A DNA stretch of 64,000 nucleotides from a virus: IMG/VR virus record IMGVR_UViG_3300005529_000023, positions 112,871 through 176,870 of that record. The stretch is one strand, 5' to 3'. The notes below the pieces were generated by a model, which did no database searches, was not told the DNA's origin, and saw only the letters and a program-made list of their open reading frames with translations. Positions within the stretch are counted from its first letter, which is position 1; the number at the start of each line of letters is the position of its first letter. A program made the position numbers and the translations under genes. This document shows, one piece after another, positions 56,190 through 63,770 of this stretch.

Positions 56190-56246
56190 AAGCGGCCAGT
56201 ACAGCGCTTTTTGGATGTCCGAACGGACACGCCATACTGGCCGCTT
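56190..56246. repeat. 12-bp inverted repeat with inner hairpin
   Basis: AAGCGGCCAGTA (56190-56201) and TACTGGCCGCTT (56235-56246) pair perfectly, enclosing TGTCCG-AA-CGGACA. The symmetry suits a transcriptional punctuation mark or a protein-binding cruciform between the 55832 and 56263 genes. Confidence 0.6.
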
Positions 56247-56262
56247 GAGAGACTGTGGAAAA

Positions 56263-56457
56263 TTACAAGAGACCGAGTGCCTTTTGTTCCTCGCTGGTTA
56301 GTTTCTTCAGAGCACGCTTTTTGACATTCTCCAAGCGAATTTGTTCGCGCTTTTCCTTTTTGAGCGCTGTGATCTGAGTTTCCAAATCCTTAATGCGCTC
56401 ATCGATCGTAGGCTGTGGCGTGATAGAATATCCACCGCTATATCTTTTCTCTCCCAT
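56263..56457 (-). CDS. Small coiled-coil protein
   Basis: The 64-residue protein, with AGGAGG before ATG, is Lys/Glu-rich and helical after residue 16 (ERIKDLETQITALKKEKREQ). Unknown; it could bind DNA or partner proteins. Confidence 0.55.
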   Translation of the reverse strand: MGEKRYSGGYSITPQPTIDERIKDLETQITALKKEKREQIRLENVKKRALKKLTSEEQKALGLL

Positions 56458-56458
56458 A

Positions 56459-56743
56459 CTATCCTCCTAAAAACGGAAGTTCTTCGATCTCAATTTCCAA
56501 TTCTGACTTTGCCGTTACAGGCATTGAAAACAAAACCCTTCGCCTGTCGCAAATGATACATTGACAAACCTCAATCGGTGCGCGAGTGCCAATGCACACC
56601 ACAACAGAAAGGATAGAGGGCTCGGCCTGTGTTTCCGAGTCTTCGGGCGGTCCAGCGAGGCTTTCGCCTTGGCTGCCGTTTCCATGTCTGCCAGCGCACG
56701 TCGAGTCGCATTTCTCAGCGACACCCTCTGTTTTCTTTTCCAT
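56459..56743 (-). CDS. Hypothetical Cys-containing protein
   Basis: The 94-residue protein has a polar, Gly/Glu-rich N terminus and EVCQCIICDRRRVLF, possibly a metal site. It ends 1 base before the next ATG. Ribosome site AAAGGCAAG is weak. Unknown. Confidence 0.45.
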   Translation of the reverse strand: MEKKTEGVAEKCDSTCAGRHGNGSQGESLAGPPEDSETQAEPSILSVVVCIGTRAPIEVCQCIICDRRRVLFSMPVTAKSELEIEIEELPFLGG

Positions 56744-56745
56744 AA

Positions 56746-57039
56746 TCAGCTTGCCTTTGGCATTGTGTTGAATGTTAATTTGCTAAAATCGGCGGCCCAT
56801 ACATCGAATACCGACACGATTTTCCATGGCCCAACGGTATCGCCAGCTTTCTTCCAATGGAAAGCGATTCTGAATTCGGGAGGCATTGATTCAAAAGCTG
56901 AGACATGGAACATGGGGCCAGTCGGAGAATCTTGTTTGAACACCACGAAAGTCTCGAAGTCCACAACTTCTGCCTTAGTGAAAGATCCTTCTTTCACGAG
57001 TTTTTCGATGTTCTTTGCGATGTCCGAAACGTTTTGCAT
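56746..57039 (-). CDS. Hypothetical protein under a sigma54-like promoter
   Basis: The 97-residue protein is alpha/beta (NIEKLVKEGSFTKAEVVDFE; WKIVSVFDVWAADF). AAGGAG precedes ATG 57039, and a near-consensus sigma54-type sequence lies 40 bases upstream. No family is recognised. Confidence 0.55.
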   Translation of the reverse strand: MQNVSDIAKNIEKLVKEGSFTKAEVVDFETFVVFKQDSPTGPMFHVSAFESMPPEFRIAFHWKKAGDTVGPWKIVSVFDVWAADFSKLTFNTMPKAS

Positions 57040-57078
57040 GTCTAACTCCTTTTAGCAATCTTCACGTCTTATACTTAG

Positions 57079-57094
57079 TGCATCGTCTGTGCCA
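57079..57094 (-). promoter_or_regulatory. Sigma54-like promoter upstream of the 56746 gene
   Basis: The minus strand reads TGGCACAGACGATGCA: TGGCAC, five bases, ATGCA, with GG and GC 10 bases apart. The upstream GCGCAATAAGGAAATTAAG is almost the same as that before rIIA. Confidence 0.55.
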
Positions 57095-57146
57095 GCGCTA
57101 ACTACTTAATTTCCTTATTGCGCTGTTCTCTAAATATGACTATCTT

Positions 57147-57491
57147 TTAAACAGTGATCAATTCTTGTTCACCCTTATCCGAAAAACACTTTTGAGATTC
57201 AAACTTTACCTCTGGAATTTCAATGTCCCCCAGGCTGCTATTACAGATAGGGCACATTCGCGGTGTATTCTTTTGTTTCTTTAGCGCACGTTCAAAGTTG
57301 CGATCTCCGCCGCGCCACACGCGCACCAACTTCCAGCCAACGCCAGCCTGTTTCAATACTTCGAGCAGACGGGCGCCCTGACCCTTTGCATGCGCTTGCA
57401 TTCGTGGCTCTAGGTTTCCAGTGCCCTCGCAAAAGCCAATGTAGTGCTTGGCGTGCTTGTATGGCTTATCGAAGTGAATGAGGTACACCAT
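57147..57491 (-). CDS. GIY-YIG-like nuclease
   Basis: The 114-residue protein opens VYLIHFDKPYKHAKHYIGFC, a variant GIY-YIG pattern (YLI...YIG), then RMQAHAKGQGARLLEVLKQ with the conserved Arg, KLVRVWRGGDRNFERALKKQ and a CPIC ending. Such single-domain nucleases cut DNA by a single-metal mechanism. It shares a base with the upstream stop. Confidence 0.7.
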   Translation of the reverse strand: MVYLIHFDKPYKHAKHYIGFCEGTGNLEPRMQAHAKGQGARLLEVLKQAGVGWKLVRVWRGGDRNFERALKKQKNTPRMCPICNSSLGDIEIPEVKFESQKCFSDKGEQELITV

Positions 57492-57829
57492 TATTTGATC
57501 ACCAGTTTTTCATATTTCGCGCTAACTTTACCCGTTTGAACTAGCTCAATTCGCGCGGCAACTCGATCGCGTAACTCTAACGTCCGATCCGTGATCGGTA
57601 AGCGCATGACCTCAGCCAAACACCATTGCAAGATGTCTACTTGCGCCTTCTTTATCGGCCTATCCTTGGAGCGATTGCGTTTGACTTTCTTCTTATCCAG
57701 CAAATTCAACTTCGCTTTTATGCAATCACCTAGTTGATAAGGATGTGTAGTCGAACTGTTATAGATATCCGCTACTTCAGCGGCGAAGCTAACTCCCTTT
57801 TCAAAAGCGATCTTTTCTTTGGCTGTCAT
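57491..57829 (-). CDS. Hypothetical protein
   Basis: The 112-residue protein has a basic middle (DKKKVKRNRSKDRPIKKAQV) and a helical C-terminal half. Its leader (GTCAGGAGTGAATT) is repeated before the 58418 gene, suggesting recent duplication of the junction. Unknown. Confidence 0.5.
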   Translation of the reverse strand: MTAKEKIAFEKGVSFAAEVADIYNSSTTHPYQLGDCIKAKLNLLDKKKVKRNRSKDRPIKKAQVDILQWCLAEVMRLPITDRTLELRDRVAARIELVQTGKVSAKYEKLVIK

Positions 57830-57879
57830 AATTCACTCCTGACTTATTTTATTTAACGCAGTAAAAACTGACCCACTCC

Positions 57880-58167
57880 CTATCGCCTCTTGACTTGGCC
57901 CTTTCCATTGCAGGCACCGCATGGAGGGCTGCCATTGTGGTCGTAGTAACCTGATCCGCTGCATGCGCTGCAAGTCTCGAAGCGGCTTTCCTTTTCGACT
58001 AGCAAGATCAAAGCCTTTTTGCCCCCATTAGCGTAGCCGCCCACTTCAAAAGTTCCTTCGATCGAGTCATCATTGTACGATTCGATATCGCCTTGCAACT
58101 CAACTTCTTTATCGCCTTGCTTTAGTAGTAAATCCTGCAACTCTGCAATGAACGTGGATAACCGCAT
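57880..58167 (-). CDS. DnaJ-type zinc-knuckle protein
   Basis: The 95-residue protein has an N-terminal helix-strand part (FIAELQDLLLKQGDKEVELQ) and two CxxCxGxG motifs, CSACSGSGYY and CGACNGKGQV, forming a DnaJ-like zinc finger. Similar short proteins occur widely in phages. Function unknown. Confidence 0.65.
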   Translation of the reverse strand: MRLSTFIAELQDLLLKQGDKEVELQGDIESYNDDSIEGTFEVGGYANGGKKALILLVEKESRFETCSACSGSGYYDHNGSPPCGACNGKGQVKRR

Positions 58168-58181
58168 TTATTCCGCCTTTC

Positions 58182-58400
58182 CTATTGGTTTGGACGAATT
58201 GCAATCTCGTAAAAATGTTCAATTTCCTCGCATAGAAACCATCGATAAACTGTGCTTGAAGAGTCAAACCATGCGATAGCGTAATACCATGCCACTCCGT
58301 TCCAGACGTATGCCATGATTCGACCCTGTGCTCCGCCTGATCCCGGCGTTGCGTTCTTGATGATATCGTTTATCTTGAATTTCAGTTTTGGCAGTTTCAT
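58182..58400 (-). CDS. Small SH3-like protein
   Basis: ATG 58400 follows AGGAGTGAATTTT. The 72-residue product is beta-rich with Trp/Tyr (VWNGVAWYYAIAWFDSSSTV), possibly a small barrel that binds nucleic acid. No named family. Confidence 0.5.
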   Translation of the reverse strand: MKLPKLKFKINDIIKNATPGSGGAQGRIMAYVWNGVAWYYAIAWFDSSSTVYRWFLCEEIEHFYEIAIRPNQ

Positions 58401-58417
58401 AAAATTCACTCCTGGGT

Positions 58418-58756
58418 TTAGTTTCGCTGAGACGCTAAAAATAGCTCCCTGGTAGGAGAAAACAGTTTAGCGACAAAGCGCTTTAGAAAGTTATCTGATC
58501 GGTGCAATTGCATCAAACAAGCGCTGTCCAGCTTGATTTGTCTATTACCTCGCAGGACCATATGCACGAGATGTTCGGCATCCTTCAAGACTTCCACCAT
58601 TAGGTGTCTGGTGTGAATCGAGAATGGGTCAGCTTGCTTTAATGACTCTAGCTCTACAAGTAACAAAGCCGCTTGCTTATCCAATTTCTTGATCACGTTG
58701 ATTTGGTGTATGTCTGCTTTGACTCTAGCCTCTGGGATCGATATTTTCCTAGCCAT
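58418..58756 (-). CDS. Hypothetical helical protein
   Basis: The 112-residue protein is helical throughout (LDKQAALLLVELESLKQADP; HLMVEVLKDAEHLVHMVLR) and resembles in layout the protein encoded at 61763-62095 (KVLSTELQGL...LNEVLKDADSLIQSI). The leader is a near copy of that before the 57491 gene. Unknown. Confidence 0.5.
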   Translation of the reverse strand: MARKISIPEARVKADIHQINVIKKLDKQAALLLVELESLKQADPFSIHTRHLMVEVLKDAEHLVHMVLRGNRQIKLDSACLMQLHRSDNFLKRFVAKLFSPTRELFLASQRN

Positions 58757-58808
58757 AATTCACTCCTGACTTTAGTTTTCCCTAACACTCAAAAATTGAC
58801 CCGCTCCC

Positions 58809-59435
58809 CTAGCTAGCTCCCCATCCACACACATACCAATAGGTTTTGTCTGACTTGGCTAAAGCGGCGCTTAGTGCGCTTTTTTCGAGCGTTGCAAGTC
58901 TCTCATTCGCCTTATTTAGCTTAGCTTGCAAACTCTCAACGCGCCTTAAGAGGGAACGCGCCGCGAGACTTTCGCCACACACTGCGCAGCTATCCGTAAT
59001 GCTCGAAAGGTACCGCGCTGCAAGGCGAGACTTGCAATTACGGCATGTCATATATTGACAGGATAGCCGCGCTGCCTTGTATCCCTCAAGGGCCGATCCA
59101 TGGGCATTTCGCAGTGTATCGCGCAACGTTTTGACTGTGGCGCGAAGTTTTTCAATTGCCTTAGTCGGCTTAGGCGCGTCGATTTTTTTGACGCGAACGG
59201 CGATGACGTTTTCCCATTTTTGTGCATTTTTTAGACAATAATCCTGTGCAAGGGATTCAGTGTCAAAAACTTTGTCGCCATGATTATCAACTCTATTGAC
59301 AGTTTGAAAATCGCCCGAATAACGTCCATGCCCGTTTTCCTGTGCGTCTGATTCGCGCCGCGTCTTGAACGCGTCGCGCACCGCGCTAAAAGGCTGTGAG
59401 CCGTCCACAGTAAAACTAATGTCATGTGCTCCCAT
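58809..59435 (-). CDS. Zinc-binding coiled-coil protein
   Basis: The 208-residue protein has CRNCKSRLAARYLSSITDSC followed by AVCGESLAAR, a four-cysteine zinc ribbon (about 133-156), flanked by helical segments and a C-terminal coiled coil (SLQAKLNKANERLATLEKSA). Layout resembles structural zinc proteins rather than enzymes. Unknown. Confidence 0.55.
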   Translation of the reverse strand: MGAHDISFTVDGSQPFSAVRDAFKTRRESDAQENGHGRYSGDFQTVNRVDNHGDKVFDTESLAQDYCLKNAQKWENVIAVRVKKIDAPKPTKAIEKLRATVKTLRDTLRNAHGSALEGYKAARLSCQYMTCRNCKSRLAARYLSSITDSCAVCGESLAARSLLRRVESLQAKLNKANERLATLEKSALSAALAKSDKTYWYVCGWGAS

Positions 59436-59466
59436 AAATATTCCTATCGAAAAAACAGTTTTAAGA

Positions 59467-59509
59467 TAGGGTCCGGGTAGGATACTCTTTTAACCCGGAC
59501 CCCTATCCC
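59467..59509 (-). repeat. GC-rich hairpin, copy 1
   Basis: GATAGGGTCCGGGT and ACCCGGACCCCTATC pair almost perfectly around a 14-base loop. The core GGGTCCGGGT/ACCCGGACCC recurs at 62119-62143. Neither copy has a T-run on the minus strand, so they may be processing or stability elements rather than terminators. Confidence 0.6.
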
Positions 59510-59514
59510 GCGCC

Positions 59515-59790
59515 TTAGACAACGGCGAACGTTCGCCCGTCCATTGTGAGACTCCGCAACGTGTCTAGTCTGATCATCCGATAATCACGTTTTGTCAGAT
59601 CAAAAACGGGTATCATATTCAATTCGCTAGGGTCATATGACAGCGTTCCGCCTTTAAGGTGTTTTTTGACCCCGAGACGGCAAGTCATTTTCCTTATTGA
59701 TCCGTCGCCTTTGACAAATTCGCATGAGAAAATTGACCCATTGCTAGACTTGATCAATTTTTCAGCGTTTTCAAATGTGATCTTTAGCAT
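59515..59790 (-). CDS. Small SH3-like phage protein
   Basis: The 91-residue protein reads GSIFSCEFVKGDGSIRKMTC, LGVKKHLKGG and RDYRMIRLDTLRSLTMDGRT, the order seen in a common short phage/plasmid protein with a small beta barrel. Role unknown. Overlaps the end of the upstream gene by 20 bases. Confidence 0.6.
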   Translation of the reverse strand: MLKITFENAEKLIKSSNGSIFSCEFVKGDGSIRKMTCRLGVKKHLKGGTLSYDPSELNMIPVFDLTKRDYRMIRLDTLRSLTMDGRTFAVV

Positions 59791-59968
59791 TTGTTTTTTC
59801 CTTTCGTTTTATTAACAGACTCCAATAACTCAAAATGTGATCCCTTGCAGTACCGCTTAACGAGAGAATGACTTGATTTTCAGCGTCATCTTTGTTTTTC
59901 GCCCTCACGTTAAAGGTACTAGTGTCGCCATTGACCCAAGCAATAATGACGCGGTATGATTTAGCCAT
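59771..59968 (-). CDS. Hypothetical protein
   Basis: The 65-residue alpha/beta protein (KSYRVIIAWVNGDTSTFNVR) has the leader AAGGATAAGGTGATTT, identical to that of the 61378 gene. Unknown. Confidence 0.55.
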   Translation of the reverse strand: MAKSYRVIIAWVNGDTSTFNVRAKNKDDAENQVILSLSGTARDHILSYWSLLIKRKEKTNAKDHI

Positions 59969-60015
59969 AAATCACCTTATCCTTTCGATTGACCCATTGG
60001 GTCCGTTTAGACAGT

Positions 60016-60297
60016 TTAATCCCTGTCAATCTCGTAATCAGTATCAAATGCCGACGCGCCACAGCATGAGGACATTCCGCACTGACTGCAAAAACTTGCA
60101 TGATCCTTGCAATCAGAGCATAGGTCAATGTCTACTGTGCCATTTTCGTCACACTCATGCTCTGTGTCATCTTTAACACACTGCGTTTCATCTGGCCTAT
60201 GTTTTCCTGTATGACACGGCCCGCAGGGATACTCGATACAGTGTGTGTCACAGCCGCCTGGGCCATTTGAGACCCAGTTATATTTTATTCTGCTCAT
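60016..60297 (-). CDS. Cys-rich zinc protein
   Basis: ATG 60297 lies one base after the GP88-like stop. The 93-residue product has 14 or so Cys (CIEYPCGPCHTGKHR; LCSDCKDHASFCSQCGMSSC), probably binding two or more zinc ions, and an acidic rest. Unknown role. Confidence 0.55.
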   Translation of the reverse strand: MSRIKYNWVSNGPGGCDTHCIEYPCGPCHTGKHRPDETQCVKDDTEHECDENGTVDIDLCSDCKDHASFCSQCGMSSCCGASAFDTDYEIDRD

Positions 60298-60298
60298 G

Positions 60299-61120
60299 TT
60301 ATGCTGCCTCTGACTCTGTGTCAGTATCGCCCGTCTCTCTAACAAAGCCAGACGCGTCATGCTTAGCCTTGCCTTTGGCTTTGAGTCCTACCACAACGCC
60401 GCGCCGATCCAAAAACCTTAGGTCGGTATCATCGCCGTTGATCACGTCAAAGCCGAATAGGCGGGCCGGTATGTCCTTTCGAAACACAGCGGCAACGTTA
60501 TGTCCTTTGGCCAAAGCTAGCCGCGCGTCTGAATCATTCGACTCTGAGAGACTAAGGGTCAAATGATAATTCGCGGGAACGGGCATTAGAAAACGTTGCG
60601 CGATTTTCGTATAGTCATAGAATTGAATGTCAGGAAATGACTGGATAATGTCCGTATTCCGTTCCCAAAGGATATCGGACGTTCCGTTGAGACGCACAAC
60701 GGGAGTCAATCCCTTGTTTTTCGCCTTGACGATAAGCGAACGGATTGACTTTTTAATAGCGTCCACGAATCGCGGTGTATCGAAGTGATAAGCAAGTGTC
60801 TTGATCACGCGTTGACGCGTAATCGATCGGAACGCGCCACGGCCCGCCGTGAATAAGCACGCCGCTGCACAGCCTTTCGACGCCATGGGACACATGTTAA
60901 TTCCCGAGAGTTTATAAGGCGCGAGATACATAATACCCGTTAAGTATCCGCGTCCTAATCCCTTTTTTGTTTTCGCGTCTACTGAAAATCCTAATACGCT
61001 CCGATCGTACACCGCTTCAATGTCCCGCATTTTGATCAGAGGCAACGGACCCTTTGGAAACATTTTCCTTAGGTTAACGTTCGCCTGTTTCAAAATCTCG
61101 CATTTCCTTTGAATGTCCAT
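60299..61120 (-). CDS. GP88 family phage protein
   Basis: The 273-residue protein matches the phage GP88 family: YLTGIMYLAPYKLSGINMCP, SKGCAAACLFTAGRGAF, VVRLNGTSDILWERNTDI, QFYDYTKIAQRFL and RRGVVVGLKAKGKAKHDASG. The conserved Cys residues and ends are present. The biochemical role of this family is unknown; the Cys cluster suggests a metal centre. Confidence 0.85.
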   Translation of the reverse strand: MDIQRKCEILKQANVNLRKMFPKGPLPLIKMRDIEAVYDRSVLGFSVDAKTKKGLGRGYLTGIMYLAPYKLSGINMCPMASKGCAAACLFTAGRGAFRSITRQRVIKTLAYHFDTPRFVDAIKKSIRSLIVKAKNKGLTPVVRLNGTSDILWERNTDIIQSFPDIQFYDYTKIAQRFLMPVPANYHLTLSLSESNDSDARLALAKGHNVAAVFRKDIPARLFGFDVINGDDTDLRFLDRRGVVVGLKAKGKAKHDASGFVRETGDTDTESEAA

Positions 61121-61136
61121 GGCTTATTCCCTCTCT

Positions 61137-61370
61137 TTAATCGTTAATATTCCCGTGGACTAGACATGCTTCCATGCCGGCATTGACGGGCTTCCAATTT
61201 TTAGGACGATTACAATAACAGCAATTTTTATCCTTGCCGTCATATCGGTGCGGGCCGACGCCACCGAAATGTGGACGTTCCGCGTTCCAACATTCCAGTA
61301 ACAATTTAGCCATTAAGGTATCGTTATCCTTAATCGTTTTCTTTACTAACGAAACGTTGCGTTTAGTCAT
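61137..61370 (-). CDS. Small Cys/His-rich protein
   Basis: The 77-residue protein has HRYDGKDKNCCYCNRPKNWK and a terminal CLVHGN, a possible zinc site. AGGTG precedes ATG. Unknown. Confidence 0.5.
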   Translation of the reverse strand: MTKRNVSLVKKTIKDNDTLMAKLLLECWNAERPHFGGVGPHRYDGKDKNCCYCNRPKNWKPVNAGMEACLVHGNIND

Positions 61371-61377
61371 GTTACAC

Positions 61378-61770
61378 CTATCCGATAAATCGCGATTCGC
61401 CGGGAGTCTCTTCTTTAACGTATTCGGCGCGTTCCGCGATTAGTTTAGCTAGCTTAGTCACGCTATCCTTATCGCCCGATATGCCGATATAAGACGCATA
61501 CCCTAATTCGTTTTCGCGTTGACCGGCCCGCGAGTATCGGCCCGTCAAAGGGTCATTCCCCGTGACTAGGCGGAGTCCTTTCGTTTTCCAGACAAAGGGC
61601 CGTTGATTCAAAGGGTCAACGCGTCCGATCAGTTTATCCGCGCGATAGGGCCGACGACGCTTTGGCTTAGTCGGGAGTCCACACGCTTCAAGTATCTCGC
61701 GAAACACTTTCGCGCCTTGTTTTCCGTCACCGAATGACGTGAGATCAAAACCCCATTGCATTTTAGCCAT
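61378..61770 (-). CDS. Hypothetical protein
   Basis: The 130-residue protein has a basic region (LPTKPKRRRPYRADKLIG) and shares the leader AAGGATAAGGTGATTT with the 59771 gene. CGCG-rich codons set it apart from the centre of the window. Unknown. Confidence 0.5.
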   Translation of the reverse strand: MAKMQWGFDLTSFGDGKQGAKVFREILEACGLPTKPKRRRPYRADKLIGRVDPLNQRPFVWKTKGLRLVTGNDPLTGRYSRAGQRENELGYASYIGISGDKDSVTKLAKLIAERAEYVKEETPGESRFIG

Positions 61771-62095
61771 AAATCACCTTATCCTTTTTATTCCAGCGGT
61801 TTATAATGTCCATTGACCTTTGTCTTGCACGCGTGGACCTTTCACTAATCTCGCGTGCCTTAGCCATGATCACTTTGGAACGTTCGCGAACGGCGTTTGA
61901 CCTTTCGTCAAGGGTCATTTCGTCTAAGGTCAGTGTCACGTTAGGTACAGTTTCAATTGACTGAATCAGGCTGTCAGCGTCTTTAAGTACTTCGTTTAAC
62001 AATTGAAACATGGCTATACTGTTTTCGCCGGTACACTCACGTAAACCTTGCAATTCCGTTGATAATACCTTAGCTTTACGCTTTATTTCACACAT
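61763..62095 (-). CDS. Hypothetical helical protein
   Basis: ATG 62095 follows GGCGGAACGTC. The 110-residue product is helical (KVLSTELQGLRECTGENSIA; RERSKVIMAKAREISERSTR) and similar in layout to the 58418 protein, a possible paralogue. Hairpin copy 2 lies just upstream. Unknown. Confidence 0.5.
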   Translation of the reverse strand: MCEIKRKAKVLSTELQGLRECTGENSIAMFQLLNEVLKDADSLIQSIETVPNVTLTLDEMTLDERSNAVRERSKVIMAKAREISERSTRARQRSMDIINRWNKKDKVIYG

Positions 62096-62118
62096 GACGT
62101 TCCGCCTTTGAGGGATTA

Positions 62119-62143
62119 GGGTCCGGGTTAGGTACCCGGACCC
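62119..62143 (-). repeat. GC-rich hairpin, copy 2
   Basis: GGGTCCGGGT, loop TAGGT, ACCCGGACCC: a perfect 10-bp stem with the same core as 59467-59509, located between the DUF932-type gene and the 61763 gene. Confidence 0.65.
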
Positions 62144-62155
62144 CATGCCCGTGGA

Positions 62156-63007
62156 TCACGCCGCGAATTGCATTGCAGCGTCAAACAACTTGCCGTTGAG
62201 ATTGACTAGAGCCTCAGAGGACTCTTTAAAGCGGCGCGTTGACTGATTACGCAGGAATTCCACGCCGTTCGCGTCCACACTCTCAACTTGGTAGCTAAGC
62301 GGGTACCTGATCACGTTTTCCTGTAGCACGTTCGCCACAGTAAACAAGTCAAGTTTAGCGTCGTCATTTCGCCTGACTTTGGCCAAAGCCCTGTAGTTGA
62401 CGTTCAGGGCATTCGGGACACTCTCAAGGCGAATCGCCGCGAATTGCTTGCACAATGCGTCAATTTTCACTGCGTCCATCTGGACACTCTGCATTCTCTT
62501 GACTGCATCGATAAGCTGTGTCCTCTGAGACAGGACATTGAGAATTCCCTGTTGGATATTCTCAGCGGGATTGCCCGTGTGGCGAAAACGGACACACTCA
62601 AAAAGCGTTCCCGTTGCCCAAGCGTTAGCACATACACCGCGATAGAGCCCTAGTCTCAATTCGTCCATGCCGCGTCCAAGGTGTTTCGAGATATAGATAA
62701 TGTCCAGGTTTAACCCTTCAATCTCGAATGCATCCGTTGACCGATACCGGGCAATAGTCCTTTGAAAATCCTTTTTGTCCTCATGCCGACCCTTGCCCGT
62801 GATCACGCTAGTCATGTTGAAACCCCTTTCGGCAAGGGCTTGACCCACGCTAGCCGCTTGAATCACGGCGAATCGATCGGACACTTGGGTATGACGGGAG
62901 TCTTGCAGGTATGACCCTGTAATTCCCATACCGTGAGATCCGAGACGGGAGTTAATGCCGTCCACAGCGAATTCCTGAACTTGATCAATCGAAACGTTCT
63001 TTAACAT
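62156..63007 (-). CDS. DUF932 (phage/plasmid-like) protein
   Basis: The 283-residue protein has the DUF932 layout: KNVSIDQVQEFAVDGINSRL, then the conserved GLYRGVCANAWATGTLFECV and RFRHTGNPAENIQQGIL, with a helical C terminus. DUF932 proteins are common in large phages and plasmids, encoded in early regions; the function is unknown. It has a sigma54-like sequence 59 bases upstream in the same block as rIIA. Confidence 0.75.
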   Translation of the reverse strand: MLKNVSIDQVQEFAVDGINSRLGSHGMGITGSYLQDSRHTQVSDRFAVIQAASVGQALAERGFNMTSVITGKGRHEDKKDFQRTIARYRSTDAFEIEGLNLDIIYISKHLGRGMDELRLGLYRGVCANAWATGTLFECVRFRHTGNPAENIQQGILNVLSQRTQLIDAVKRMQSVQMDAVKIDALCKQFAAIRLESVPNALNVNYRALAKVRRNDDAKLDLFTVANVLQENVIRYPLSYQVESVDANGVEFLRNQSTRRFKESSEALVNLNGKLFDAAMQFAA

Positions 63008-63065
63008 GTGAGTATCCCTTTCGTTATCCGCTTATTTCCGTTGCGGCGTTATATTGCTAAGTCAT

Positions 63066-63081
63066 TGCAGCGGCCATGCCA
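63066..63081 (-). promoter_or_regulatory. Sigma54-like promoter upstream of the DUF932 gene
   Basis: The minus strand reads TGGCATGGCCGCTGCA, again with 10 bases between GG and GC. It follows the block repeated upstream of rIIA (63113-63161). Confidence 0.5.
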
Positions 63082-63112
63082 AAGCCAAACACTTAATAAC
63101 ACTAGTATCCGT

Positions 63113-63161
63113 TTTGAAAAACCTGTAGAACTTTTAGACAATGATCAAAATGTAAACACTA
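63113..63161 (-). repeat. Second copy of the rIIA upstream block
   Basis: TTTGAAAAACCTGTAGAACTTTT... matches 53365-53412 at most positions. It overlaps the last codon of the small zinc protein gene at 63159. Confidence 0.6.
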
Positions 63162-63293
63162 TTTTGGCCTAACCTGTGGAAATGACCTATAAAGTGTCTT
63201 TAGTATTTCGATACACCTACCGCATATAAAGCGATAACCCCTCTCAACGGTTAGCCTCTCTATTCCGCATGTCTCACATTGTACCTTTGGCAT
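63159..63293 (-). CDS. Small four-cysteine zinc-ribbon protein, 44 residues
   Basis: ATG 63293 to TAG 63159. CETC (6-9) and CGRC (24-27) form a classic zinc ribbon; the rest is basic (KTLYRSFPQVRPK). GGGA lies about 11 bases before ATG. Possibly a DNA- or RNA-binding protein next to the origin-like region. Confidence 0.55.
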   Translation of the reverse strand: MPKVQCETCGIERLTVERGYRFICGRCIEILKTLYRSFPQVRPK

Positions 63294-63770
63294 GTTATCT
63301 GTAGTTCCCTTATAGCGCGTTCCCTGACCCTGTAGACGCGTATTCCAATCTTATAGGTGTCAGGCTATCCGATCCTTTCAAAGCGTCCTATAGCCGGCCC
63401 GTGACCCCGTAATGGCACGTTAACGGCCCGCGTTCCAATCCCAATGCAACGCGAGACTATTCTAGTCCTTAGAGTGTACCTGTTACGCTATACTGTGGAT
63501 TAGGAAAAATCAATAGTTATGGCTATTTAGCCGAGAGGCGCTAAAAGACTAATAAAGTCAATAGCTTAGTCAGACTGGCTGTGTCATGGGTAACACACGT
63601 CTTTCAAGCATGATTGGAATAGCGGTTTATACGCGCCGCGTATGCAAGGGTCATGCCGAAAACCTGCGTTTTTAGAGCGCGGGTTTTTCTACGTCCACAG
63701 GGATAGAAAAGTTATCCACAGCCACGCAACTATACGGTGCGATTGGATTAACGCGAGAGTTATCCACAGG
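63294..63770. other. Non-coding, origin-like region
   Basis: No credible gene is seen in 477 bases. A plus-strand terminator-like stem (CCTGCG/CGCGGG followed by five T) sits near 63664-63687, and two DnaA boxes follow; a third lies just beyond, inside the next gene. Local AT-rich stretches (63490-63560) could be unwinding sites. Confidence 0.5.
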
